A DNA stretch of 64,000 bases from RGIG4097 sp937885645. Its GTDB lineage: Bacteria; Bacillota; Clostridia; Christensenellales; CAG-917. Shown here one piece after another: positions 33,654 to 41,617 of this stretch. Location: positions 105,987-169,986 of the forward strand of contig CALABJ010000014.1 in assembly GCA_937885645.1 (NCBI GenBank), written 5' to 3'. The position numbers and the translations under genes were made by a program. The stretch's first letter is position 1. Every line of letters starts with the position of its first letter. The notes beneath the pieces were generated by a model. That model had not been told where the DNA came from and made no database searches. It worked only from the letters and a program-made list of their open reading frames with translations.

Positions 33654-36032
33654 TTACTTAAAAAGAGCAAATAGTTCGTTCCTTGACGAAACGTTAAGCT
33701 TCGTGTAAATGCTCGAAATATTTTTCTTTACCGTGTTTTCGCTAATATACAGGGTTGTCGCAATTTCATTTCTTTGCTTGCCTTGTAAAAGCAACTCTAA
33801 CACTTCCTTCTCACGTTGCGAAAGCATACTCGTATCAGGTAATACTTTTTCTTCGGGAAGCGGTACTCCAGAGTCGGTTGCAGACACCATGTGCGGATGC
33901 TTTCTTCTATAAATCGCAAATCCAGCCAAAACAGCAACGCTTATAATAAGCACAGCGCCCACAACAGAAATTATAACGTAGAATTCGGGAAATTCCTTCT
34001 CATAATATGCGTAGAAGGTAATATCGCTTGCCGTCTCGTAATTGCTACCATCCACAAGCTTATCCCCTTTTCCATTTTCTTGGGTAAACCAACCGATAAA
34101 TCTATATCCGCTTCTCTCTTGCGGTGTAGGCGGTACAAGTTTGGTGTCATACGTTTGCTCCACTTCTTGCGTCGCCTCGCCAAAGTGATAGGTAACTGTG
34201 TACGTGTTCGGGGTGAATACTGCGTGAAAGTCCACGCTTTCCGTCTTGTTTCCGACGATGAAGTGTCTGTCAGCCTGATAATCAAAATCCTCGGTAAGAG
34301 TCCAAGCGGTGAGCGTATAGCCGACCTTTTCAAAGGCAGGGCGCGTAGGATGCACGCCGGAAGGAAGAACAACAGTTTCCTTGCAAACGCCGTCCATAAA
34401 GAACTTGAAGGTTACCTCGTGGTTGTTTGCGCCTACCGTAAACGTGCCGTAATAATTGCGGTCACCAAGCTTCTCCTTGATGAAATCGGTGGAAACCGTA
34501 GGGGCGTGTACGAGATGACCTTCCTCGTTGTACCACTGTGCAGGAGCTGCGCTGCCGAAGAAATTGTATCCGTTTTCCTCGGTGGGTTGTTCGTTTTTCG
34601 GATTGTGGCTTTCATATAGCTCATCAACCACCAAATTTCCGTAGTAGTTGAGATAACTTATATCAAAGAAGTCGGGATACCACGAAAACCATAGCCATCT
34701 ATCCTCGCCGTAGCCCGTGCAATCAGACATTGCCGTTTTACAGGTGTTTTCCGCTATCGTGCAGAACAATAAATCCACCGAGCGCGTGCTGTAATCAAGG
34801 GAAGGATTATAGTCTGTGAAGATCGCGCTCATGGCGTTTTCGGCATAATTATGGCGAATTTCGGTATTCCCTATCGTGACGCTCGTTGCGCCGTTGAAAT
34901 AAATCGCGCCGCCAAGACCTTGGTTGCTTGCGAGTCCAAACGCGCTTCGCTTATCCTCGGTTTCGGGGATCGCCTTGTTTTCGGTTATATAGCAGTCCTC
35001 GATATCCGCATTTGATATGCTCACGCCGATACCTCCGCCAACCCCTGCCTTGTTGCCGATAATTTGACAATTGCGGACGGTAAGCTTTGAGCCGTTGTCG
35101 CATCCGATAGCACCGCCACTTAACTGATCAGACCAAAATCTTTCGCCGCCGTAATAATAATTCGCTTCGTTATCCTCGAAAACGCATCCCTCGAAGGTTG
35201 CAACGGTGTTCTTTACGTAAACCGCGCCACCTCCGACTGCATTTTGAACGAATCCCGATTTGTTATCGTTAAAGCTGCAATCCGTAACGTTCAGCGTAAC
35301 GTTTTTGTCAATCCCTTCCACGTACACAGCACCGCCACCGTAAAGCGAGGCGTTGGAGGAAAAGCTGCATCCCTTCAGATTAAGCTCTAATTTATACGGC
35401 ACGTTGTCACCATGCTCTGCTTCAAGCGAGGGGGTCAACGTGTAATCCGCATAAAACGCGCGGATTGCGGGACCGTATGTATGCATATAATTTTTGAATT
35501 CACAGTTTGCAAAGGATGCGGTTGCATTTCCCTTGCATTGGATAGCATATTGATTCTTTAACGGGTATGGGGATAATTCCTCACCCATGCTATCATAGGC
35601 AAGTTGCCAATCCTCGTCCGTCAGCGTACTAGTATCAAGTCCTTCGTCAAACGTGATTCCTTCAAAGGCAAAAGAGGAGCTTTCGCCACCGATCTTCGTT
35701 CCGTTCAATATGAAGCTCGCGCCTGTAAAGACAGCTTTTCCATCCGTCTTTCCGCTTTTTATCGTAACGCTTTTATCAATGATTATTCTTTCAAGCGTGT
35801 TCACCGCGCCGGTGGAATTAAGGTTGAAATCAATATCGCCAACGAGAATGGTATCGCCGTTCTCCGCTTTATTGAGAGCGTTAATGAAATCGTTTCTCGT
35901 CGTAATAAGACCACTATTTCCCGCGCTAGCTTGTGCACTAACTGAATTAGAATTTATCAAAATCGCACAAAAAAGCATAAGCGAGAATAAGCCAAGTAAT
36001 ATTTGAATCGTTAACTTATGTTTTCTCACCAT
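33654..36032 (-). CDS. Membrane-bound LuxR-type regulator with beta-helix and InlB-repeat ectodomain (792 aa)
   Basis: A 792-aa single-pass protein. The N-terminal signal peptide (about 1-36) is followed by a right-handed beta-helix of about 400 residues with repeated GGAVYV and GGAI turns and Asn ladders. Two InlB/Listeria-Bacteroides-type repeats come next (GYTLTAW and SGYRFIGWFT, about 545-683), then one span (about 684-707) followed by YRRKH, and a C-terminal LuxR/GerE helix-turn-helix (LSQREKEVLELL ... NEIATTLYISENTVKKNISS, about 737-792). The basic stop-transfer places the HTH in the cytoplasm. It therefore reads as a receptor that senses outside and binds DNA inside without a kinase. 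The ATG at 36032 (GGAGG six bases before) overlaps the XRE gene by 17 bases. I know of no described family with this architecture. Confidence 0.85.
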   Translation of the reverse strand: MVRKHKLTIQILLGLFSLMLFCAILINSNSVSAQASAGNSGLITTRNDFINALNKAENGDTILVGDIDFNLNSTGAVNTLERIIIDKSVTIKSGKTDGKAVFTGASFILNGTKIGGESSSFAFEGITFDEGLDTSTLTDEDWQLAYDSMGEELSPYPLKNQYAIQCKGNATASFANCEFKNYMHTYGPAIRAFYADYTLTPSLEAEHGDNVPYKLELNLKGCSFSSNASLYGGGAVYVEGIDKNVTLNVTDCSFNDNKSGFVQNAVGGGAVYVKNTVATFEGCVFEDNEANYYYGGERFWSDQLSGGAIGCDNGSKLTVRNCQIIGNKAGVGGGIGVSISNADIEDCYITENKAIPETEDKRSAFGLASNQGLGGAIYFNGATSVTIGNTEIRHNYAENAMSAIFTDYNPSLDYSTRSVDLLFCTIAENTCKTAMSDCTGYGEDRWLWFSWYPDFFDISYLNYYGNLVVDELYESHNPKNEQPTEENGYNFFGSAAPAQWYNEEGHLVHAPTVSTDFIKEKLGDRNYYGTFTVGANNHEVTFKFFMDGVCKETVVLPSGVHPTRPAFEKVGYTLTAWTLTEDFDYQADRHFIVGNKTESVDFHAVFTPNTYTVTYHFGEATQEVEQTYDTKLVPPTPQERSGYRFIGWFTQENGKGDKLVDGSNYETASDITFYAYYEKEFPEFYVIISVVGAVLIISVAVLAGFAIYRRKHPHMVSATDSGVPLPEEKVLPDTSMLSQREKEVLELLLQGKQRNEIATTLYISENTVKKNISSIYTKLNVSSRNELFALFK

Positions 36033-36234
36033 AGTTTTCCTCCACATCTGATAAATCTATACCGTTTTTTCTGCACCATATTATGAACTTGCCGATGGCT
36101 CTCGCCTGCGGCTTGCGATTTTCACGCTCCCAACGGCTGATGGTTGAATAGGAAACGCCCACCGCATCGGCAAATTCCTGTTGACTTAGCAACCTCTCGG
36201 CTCTTATATATCTTACCTTCTGTGACAGAGTCAT
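36016..36234 (-). CDS. XRE-type helix-turn-helix regulator (72 aa)
   Basis: A 72-aa cytoplasmic regulator, almost entirely an HTH_3 domain: LSQQEFADAVGVSYSTISRWERENRKP at residues 16-42. GGAGG precedes the ATG. Its end overlaps the start of the LuxR-type receptor by 17 bases in another frame, so the two are translationally coupled. It is driven by a near-consensus promoter at 36269-36297. It may repress its own transcript and the receptor. Confidence 0.9.
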   Translation of the reverse strand: MTLSQKVRYIRAERLLSQQEFADAVGVSYSTISRWERENRKPQARAIGKFIIWCRKNGIDLSDVEENYGEKT

Positions 36235-36268
36235 GCATTTTCCTCCATTATGTTTCTTAATATGTCAT

Positions 36269-36297
36269 ATTATAGCATACTTTGTCAAATGCATCAA
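36269..36297 (-). promoter_or_regulatory. Promoter of the XRE-receptor operon
   Basis: On the minus strand TTGATG (36292-36297) and TATAAT (36269-36274) are separated by 17 bases, 35 bases upstream of the XRE ATG. No CGGGTA repeats occur here, unlike the promoter at 33.47 kb. Confidence 0.75.
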
Positions 36298-36361
36298 GTA
36301 GGAATTAAGGGTGTGAAAAAATGAAGAAAAAAAAGCTCTAAGAATGAAATCTTTATAAAAT

Positions 36362-36633
36362 AGGCAATCACTGTGATAATGCCTGCATGGAATCCTTCTT
36401 TTCTACTATTAAGCGAGAAGAATACAACGGAAATCACTATGAATTTTTTGATGAACTAGAAGAAAATATCAAAAAATATATGCACTATTATAACGACTAC
36501 AGACCACACGAATCGCTTAAAAACAAGACGCCTAATCAATTTGAAATTGATTATTATAACAAAAAAGCCACGAATTGATCGTGGCTTTTTTTAGACAGTC
36601 CGAATGAAAATTTAACTATTTTCCTAGACCGCT
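36362..36633 (+). mobile_element. 3' remnant of an IS3-family element
   Basis: This matches the 3' part of the complete element at 40364-40633, beginning at GGCAATC. It encodes the last 63 residues of the transposase, including the catalytic Glu region (CMESFF), with a few substitutions, and it keeps the terminator hairpin. Similarity continues to the CCTAGACCGCTC stretch that ends just before the tRNA in the complete copy. It is inactive, in the same orientation as the complete copy, and lies on the other side of the HipA-like operon. Confidence 0.88.
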
Positions 36634-36653
36634 CGCCCTTTGCCTCTATATTG

Positions 36654-37583
36654 TTATTTGCTTATTTGGACACCACTGCGTTGCCAAGTAACAGCCTCTT
36701 GATTGCAGCATTGAATATTCGTTTCAAACTCATTTTTTATCGGAGAGCACACGCTAAATTTAATTTGAGAACTAAAATCCACATAAACACCACAACTATT
36801 AGATAACGTGTATTCAATAAGCAAACTCCATTTGAGTTCAGTGTCATTCAACAACGACTCAATATCAATCTCGTTTTCTTTGATTTGATTAGTATACAGC
36901 TGCAATAGTGCAATGCTTTGACCTTTTTGAGCTATTTTAATTATCGCTTGCTTTTCGCTATGATTTTCAAATGAGTGCTTGAATTTTTGCTCATACTCAT
37001 CATCAAAGAACTGCCCACGTATACACGACAATGTGGCCTTTTTGATTGTTATGTAATCCAACATTTTCCCAAAAGGATTGTCAAACAAGAGATCGAACGA
37101 AAAATGATTATTGTAGAAATTCAGTTTATCTTTTGAATCACTATCAACTAAATTATTCTTTGCTTCATTTAATGTTATTCCAGCAATTACAGAACTATAT
37201 TCAAAGCGTCCTATTTCCGACAAATAGACAACGGGATTGGCTCTTATCATTAAGTCAAGCTCTCTATTCTTTTGAGCTTGTTGCTCTTTAATCCGATCAT
37301 CTTCTTCTTGTCGTTTTTTATGATTTTCTGCTTGAAAAAATACCATATACCCCAGCAAGATAGTTGCAAACACCGATAGACTTGTCATTGCCAATGTTAT
37401 GACTTCGTCTCTTTTAAGGCAGAATTTATATGCACCTGCAATTATTAGGGCAATGATAATAGGAGCTGCTAAAACAGCAATAAAAATCCAGTTTCCTTTT
37501 TTCTTTTCCATTTGCGTATCTTTTAATTTCTTACTAATTGTATACTTGTACACTGATGCATCATCACAACTGCAGTTGTTCAA
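36654..37583 (-). CDS. Membrane protein of the HipA-like operon (309 aa)
   Basis: A 309-aa protein with two N-terminal membrane spans (WIFIAVLAAPIIIALIIAGAY near residue 32 and ITLAMTSLSVFATILLGYMVFF near 62), a charged coiled-coil segment (KKRQEEDDRIKEQQAQKN), and a soluble C-terminal domain of about 190 residues that I do not recognise. The start is uncertain: TTG at 37583 lies three bases after the stop of the HTH gene, while ATG at 37511 is the first methionine. It is the third gene of the kinase operon, so it may be the cellular target, anchor or effector of that system. Confidence 0.62.
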   Translation of the reverse strand: MNNCSCDDASVYKYTISKKLKDTQMEKKKGNWIFIAVLAAPIIIALIIAGAYKFCLKRDEVITLAMTSLSVFATILLGYMVFFQAENHKKRQEEDDRIKEQQAQKNRELDLMIRANPVVYLSEIGRFEYSSVIAGITLNEAKNNLVDSDSKDKLNFYNNHFSFDLLFDNPFGKMLDYITIKKATLSCIRGQFFDDEYEQKFKHSFENHSEKQAIIKIAQKGQSIALLQLYTNQIKENEIDIESLLNDTELKWSLLIEYTLSNSCGVYVDFSSQIKFSVCSPIKNEFETNIQCCNQEAVTWQRSGVQISK

Positions 37584-37586
37584 AAT

Positions 37587-38366
37587 TCATTTTCTTTCTT
37601 TCAATCGTCTATAAAATGTTGACCTGCTAATTTTTAATATTTCCGTTGCTTGGTTTATTGATATCCTACCATGAACATAGTCATTGGCAACTTTTGAAAA
37701 CAATAGGGGATCAACTTTTATCTGCTCTCTACCCTTAAACACTTCCATCTCTTTAGATCTTTCAATGCCGTGCATTTGTAGATCCCGTCTTCTCTTATAT
37801 TCATGCGCATATATAGGCATCAATAATCTGTAATACTGACTGCGATTGGTATCATTTATCACCAAGTCATTGGAAACTAAATCATCTCCAGCACAAATAA
37901 TTTCTAGCAATTTTCTATGAATGGCATCAGATCTTTGCACCAAATCATACATAGATTGAACCCTATGCGTCACGCGGTCATACCCTTCGTAGAGCTTAAC
38001 AAAAAATCTATCTCCTGAGTATCGCTTGTTCGTACGAATTAACCATTCAAGTCTATTAAGAGCTCTCATGCCATTCTCTTCCAATAACGACCAAACATCT
38101 TCTCTTTTTTCACTTGGCGTCCTTTCGGTTATAAAGGTAGGGTTAATATTCTTTCTCTCATAAACCGCTCTTTTTAAACTCAAATCAATACCAGGAATGC
38201 CTTGGAATAGTGAAGGAGGTAGCATTTCTATTACATTATAAAACGGGAAAAATCTATATTCAAAATTCCCATTTTCCCATTCTTCATATTCTATTCTTGC
38301 TATTCTGTAAACAAATGAATAGTCATCTTTGAGGCAAATAACCCCTTTGGTGATTATGCTTTTCAT
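37587..38366 (-). CDS. HTH protein paired with HipA-like kinase (259 aa)
   Basis: A 259-aa protein. The C-terminal 40 residues form a resolvase-type HTH (GRISINQATEILKISRSTFYRRLK). The larger N-terminal part is not recognised. The ATG at 38366 lies just after the kinase stop with GGAG upstream. In HipBA-like systems a DNA-binding partner controls the kinase and its promoter; here the only HTH protein in the operon is this one, downstream of the kinase. It is therefore the likely regulator acting on the 30-bp repeats at 39255 and 39334. An alternative is a phosphorylated transcription factor. Confidence 0.68.
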   Translation of the reverse strand: MKSIITKGVICLKDDYSFVYRIARIEYEEWENGNFEYRFFPFYNVIEMLPPSLFQGIPGIDLSLKRAVYERKNINPTFITERTPSEKREDVWSLLEENGMRALNRLEWLIRTNKRYSGDRFFVKLYEGYDRVTHRVQSMYDLVQRSDAIHRKLLEIICAGDDLVSNDLVINDTNRSQYYRLLMPIYAHEYKRRRDLQMHGIERSKEMEVFKGREQIKVDPLLFSKVANDYVHGRISINQATEILKISRSTFYRRLKERK

Positions 38367-38367
38367 A

Positions 38368-39234
38368 TTATTTCTCCATTAGACTATTATACGCAGGAAG
38401 TAATATTTTTTCATATCTTTGTCTCAACATATATTTGTAAAAGTTTTTGTGTAATTCAGACAAAAAAGGCACTCCATCTATCAGTTCGTCCACCTCATTT
38501 TGCGAATAGCGCGTACAAACTCTTATTACGGCATCATTACACTCCTTATATTCTAGTGAGTTAATAACTTCACAATAGGAGCTCTTTTTGCCTCTAAGCA
38601 ACACTTGAGATGTTGGATACTTATATATGCGCTCGTTCGTCATTTCTTCGGATTCCATAATTTGTCTCATCATGTCATCGTCTATCATCTGTGCATAAAG
38701 AGATGAGCCATTATCAAATACCGGAGCCAATGTATATTTATTGTTTTCCTTTAAGAAACCCCAGTTTGCGCCATGTCTATCAAAATTTCCAATTAGCGCA
38801 TCCACCACATATATTCCCCAAAACGCATCAATTGTCTCTTCTACATTTGTCAATTTGACATTGTCTCTAAGCATTCTCATTATATCATCATATGAATATT
38901 GGTATTTTTCCTTGTCCTCTTCAAGAGAGCTCTCTCCAACATCATTAAATGGAACAAATTGCTTTACCCCTGTTACGAAATTCTTACAGGCAACAACCTC
39001 CTCCCCCTCATATGTGCCAAGATATGTATCTTGTGTCTCAAATCCTAATAAACTAAAAATGTGCGAACCAATGTACTCAGAAATATGGTTATTTCTTAAT
39101 GTGCCAAAATTCGTTCTCTTGCGGAATTTTATCATATACTCAAACCCATCAACATTAATTCCGATTTTTCTCTCGGTTCCACCATAATACGTATCAGTTT
39201 CTTTGTATATTGAAAAATCTATCATACTTGCCAT
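38368..39234 (-). CDS. HipA/CtkA-like serine-threonine kinase (288 aa)
   Basis: A 288-aa kinase-fold protein. The signatures are IGNFDRHGANWGFL (catalytic loop, about residue 150) and APVFDNGSSLY (metal-binding loop, about 170). An N-terminal KFRKRTNFGT segment would hold the ATP-binding lysine. HipA and CtkA proteins phosphorylate cellular targets and arrest growth or modulate defence. The ATG at 39234 is used because AGGGAGG lies six bases before it. No HipB-like gene precedes it. The promoter and paired repeats lie just upstream. It forms an operon with the HTH and membrane proteins. CtkA is the closer comparison because the N-terminal HipA subdomain is short. Confidence 0.84.
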   Translation of the reverse strand: MASMIDFSIYKETDTYYGGTERKIGINVDGFEYMIKFRKRTNFGTLRNNHISEYIGSHIFSLLGFETQDTYLGTYEGEEVVACKNFVTGVKQFVPFNDVGESSLEEDKEKYQYSYDDIMRMLRDNVKLTNVEETIDAFWGIYVVDALIGNFDRHGANWGFLKENNKYTLAPVFDNGSSLYAQMIDDDMMRQIMESEEMTNERIYKYPTSQVLLRGKKSSYCEVINSLEYKECNDAVIRVCTRYSQNEVDELIDGVPFLSELHKNFYKYMLRQRYEKILLPAYNSLMEK

Positions 39235-39254
39235 CACATGCCTCCCTTGTTGTA

Positions 39255-39363
39255 TCAATAGAGTTCTATTTTATTTTTGACACATGCAATATATCATATT
39301 AATATTTTGATGTCAAGGTTTTATGCCAAAATCTCAATAGGGTTCTGTTTTATTTTTGACACA
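39255..39363 (-). promoter_or_regulatory. HipA-operon promoter flanked by two 30-bp repeats
   Basis: The 30-bp sequences at 39255-39284 and 39334-39363 differ at two positions and share orientation. Between them, on the minus strand, TTGACA (39311-39316) and TATATT (39288-39293) are 17 bases apart. The promoter is thus bracketed by operator-like repeats, one over the start site and one upstream of -35. Confidence 0.75.
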
Positions 39364-39445
39364 AACACCTTAATATTAAAAGAACTACTCTGCAATGTAT
39401 AGTTCTGTGGTAATATTTTTCTGCAATAAGTTTTAAAGGTAGATT

Positions 39446-40576
39446 ATGAGATTTTCAGAAGAAATTAAAGAAAGTGTTTTAAGTGATTATCGTCAAAATG
39501 TTAAAGTTCAAGATATTTGTGAAAAGTACAATGTTTCTCGGGCTTGTGTTTACAATTGGTTGAATGGCGAGAAACGAATTGATAGCACGAAAATTACCGT
39601 TTCGGATTATAACAAGTTAAAAAGGCTGTTGGAGAAAAAGGCTCTTGAATTGGAGATCTTTGAAAATCTGCATTGCTTCAAGGATTCGCCAACCAAAGAA
39701 AAAGAGGAAGCCATTTCAAGATTTATTGGTGTTTATCCTATTAAAACAATGTGCAAATTGTTAGATATCCCTACAGGAACTATGTACAACTACCATTTAC
39801 GCAGAACAATTGTCACACAAAATCAACTGAGAGATGACTATCTTAAACAAGAGATAACTAGAATTTTTAAAGAAAGCGATGGGCGATTTGGTGCAAAAAA
39901 GATATGGATTAAGTTAAAGACCGATGGAAATCTAGTGTCGCTTAACAAAGTGCAAAACCTTATGAAAGAATTGGATATCCACTCAAAACAACGCTTGAGA
40001 AAAAGTGAACATTCCATTAAAAATGATAATTCACAATACTATGTTAACAAACTTAAACGGATTTTCAATCAAGATCGTCCCAATAAATATTGGGTCAGCG
40101 ATGTCACAGAATTACGTGTAAAAAGCAGCAAGTTTTATCTTTGTGTCATACTCGACTTGTTTTCAAGAAAAGTTATTGCATATAGATTGTCAAGCCAAAA
40201 TAATACTCAACTTACAATAAAAACTTTTAAGGATGCTTTTGAAGATAGAAACAGACCCGAAGAATTATCGTTTCATAGCGACCAAGGTTGTAATTACACT
40301 TCGTGGGAGTTTAGAGAATTATTGCGTGTGTTGAAAGTAAACCAATCATTCTCTAACAAAGGCAATCCCTATGATAATGCCTGCATGGAATCCTTCTTTT
40401 CTACTTTTAAGCGAGAAGAATACAACGGAAAGCACTATGAATTTTTTGATGAATTAGAAGAAAGTATTAAAAAATATATGCACTATTATAACGACTACAG
40501 ACCACACGAATCGCTTAAAAACAAGACGCCTAATCAATTTGAAATTGATTATTATAACAAAAAAGCCACGAATTGA
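39446..40576 (+). CDS. IS3-family transposase, single reading frame
   Basis: A 376-aa transposase. The N-terminus is a helix-turn-helix (VQDICEKYNVSRACVYNWLNG) with a leucine-rich helix. The rve core has the DDE residues in WVSDVTEL, FHSDQG and CMESFF. IS3 elements usually make this protein from two frames by frameshifting; here orfA and orfB are joined in one intact frame, so no frameshift is needed. AAAGG lies before the ATG. The gene appears intact, so the element could still be mobile. Confidence 0.93.
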   Translation: MRFSEEIKESVLSDYRQNVKVQDICEKYNVSRACVYNWLNGEKRIDSTKITVSDYNKLKRLLEKKALELEIFENLHCFKDSPTKEKEEAISRFIGVYPIKTMCKLLDIPTGTMYNYHLRRTIVTQNQLRDDYLKQEITRIFKESDGRFGAKKIWIKLKTDGNLVSLNKVQNLMKELDIHSKQRLRKSEHSIKNDNSQYYVNKLKRIFNQDRPNKYWVSDVTELRVKSSKFYLCVILDLFSRKVIAYRLSSQNNTQLTIKTFKDAFEDRNRPEELSFHSDQGCNYTSWEFRELLRVLKVNQSFSNKGNPYDNACMESFFSTFKREEYNGKHYEFFDELEESIKKYMHYYNDYRPHESLKNKTPNQFEIDYYNKKATN

Positions 40577-40590
40577 TCGTGGCTTTTTTT
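40559..40590 (+). terminator. Terminator inside the IS end
   Basis: AAAAAGCCACG and CGTGGCTTTTT form an 11-bp stem over a 7-base loop, followed by T run. It overlaps the transposase stop. A copy lies in the 3' remnant at about 36560-36592. Confidence 0.85.
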
Positions 40591-40636
40591 TAGACAGTCC
40601 AAATGAAAATTTCACTATTTTCCTAGACCGCTCACA

Positions 40637-40713
40637 TGGCGTAGCATAAGGGATTCGAACCCCTGACCTTCTGGTCCGTAGCCAGACGCTCTATCCAGCT
40701 GGGCTAATGCTAC
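40637..40713 (-). tRNA. tRNA-Arg (anticodon ACG), with encoded CCA
   Basis: The minus strand gives a 77-nt cloverleaf: acceptor GTAGCAT/ATGCTAC, D arm GCCCAGCTGGATAGAGC, anticodon stem TCTGG/CCAGA with loop CTACGGA (anticodon ACG), GGTTCGAATCC T arm, discriminator G and encoded CCA. Its 3' end is repeated at 15113-15131, making it the likely integration site of the accessory island to its left. Confidence 0.95.
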
Positions 40714-40807
40714 ACACGTAAACGCAGATAGAGTTGCGTTTTAGCGTTGAAATTATATATCCAACTGATTTTTTTGTCAACCGATTTTGACAATGTAGGG
40801 GCTTTTT

Positions 40808-41599
40808 CTATTTTTGGATGGCTTCGGGGATGTTTTTGACGAAGTCAAGGATATAGTCGGGCTTGATTTTGCTAGAGGCTGCCATCTCGGCGGTTGTTTC
40901 ACCTGAAAGCACCAAAATGGACACAAATCCGCAATTCTTGCCAAAGGCAACGTCAGTGTACAGACGGTCGCCAACCATAGCGATTTTCTTTGCAGGGAGG
41001 TTATATTTTTTTGCAATACGCAGGCCTGCTTCCTTGTGGGGCTTGCCCATAACCACGTCGGGAGTACGGCCGATTGTGAGGCGGATTGCTTCAATCAGCG
41101 CGCCGATGTCAGGCATAGGACATTCCTCTGCGGGGCAGAAATAGTCGGGATGGGTTGCGATATAAGGTCTGCCCTCGTTGACGTACTTGCAGAAGCGATA
41201 CAGTCTGTCGTAAGTGAGAGATGTGTCAAATCCAATGACGCAGATGTCGGGGTCTTCCTCAACAACCTCAATGCCGTAGAGGTCAAACTCACTCTTCAAA
41301 CGCTCGTTGCCAAGGAGATACACCTTTTTGCCACGGTATTTGTCAAGGATATATTCGCAGGTGACTTGACCGCTGGTGTAGATTTCGTCACTGTACACAC
41401 GGAGTCCAAGATTATTTAATCTTGAAATATAGTCGGTGTGCATACGAGATGAGTTGTTTGTGAAGAAACAAATGCGCTTGCCCATTGCACGAAGGGTGTT
41501 GATTGCGTTGAATGCGCCGTCGATTTCCTTGTCGCCGATATACACGGTGCCGTCAAGGTCAAACAGGAAAAGTTCTACGTCTTTGATGTCTTTTTTCAT
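40808..41599 (-). CDS. HAD-superfamily phosphatase, NagD-like (HAD-IIA)
   Basis: A 263-aa hydrolase with all HAD-IIA motifs: DLDGTVY near residue 14 (nucleophile Asp), FTNNSS near 45, GKPHKEAG (motif III Lys) and VGDRLYTDV. NagD-type enzymes remove phosphate from small metabolites such as nucleotides or sugar phosphates; the substrate is not predictable. It lies downstream of the dehydrogenase-fold gene by 18 bases, probably one transcript. It is the first chromosomal gene right of the tRNA. Confidence 0.92.
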   Translation of the reverse strand: MKKDIKDVELFLFDLDGTVYIGDKEIDGAFNAINTLRAMGKRICFFTNNSSRMHTDYISRLNNLGLRVYSDEIYTSGQVTCEYILDKYRGKKVYLLGNERLKSEFDLYGIEVVEEDPDICVIGFDTSLTYDRLYRFCKYVNEGRPYIATHPDYFCPAEECPMPDIGALIEAIRLTIGRTPDVVMGKPHKEAGLRIAKKYNLPAKKIAMVGDRLYTDVAFGKNCGFVSILVLSGETTAEMAASSKIKPDYILDFVKNIPEAIQK

Positions 41600-41617
41600 A
41601 TCCTTTGTATCCTTTTG

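Larger units (their letters stand above)
39364..40633 (+). mobile_element. IS3-family insertion element (complete transposase)
   Basis: This interval holds the 376-aa transposase gene and its flanks. The left end is not certain; inverted repeats could not be matched convincingly. On the right, similarity to the remnant at 36.4 kb runs to 40633, six bases before the tRNA-matching att sequence. The element thus sits against the 3' end of the tRNA gene. A terminator hairpin follows the gene at 40559-40590. Confidence 0.7.

Noticed and set aside
39364..39445. AGAACTA/TAGTTCT inverted repeat as the left end of the IS3 element
   Set aside because: It is internal-looking, does not match the right end, and the terminal repeats could not be fixed by eye.
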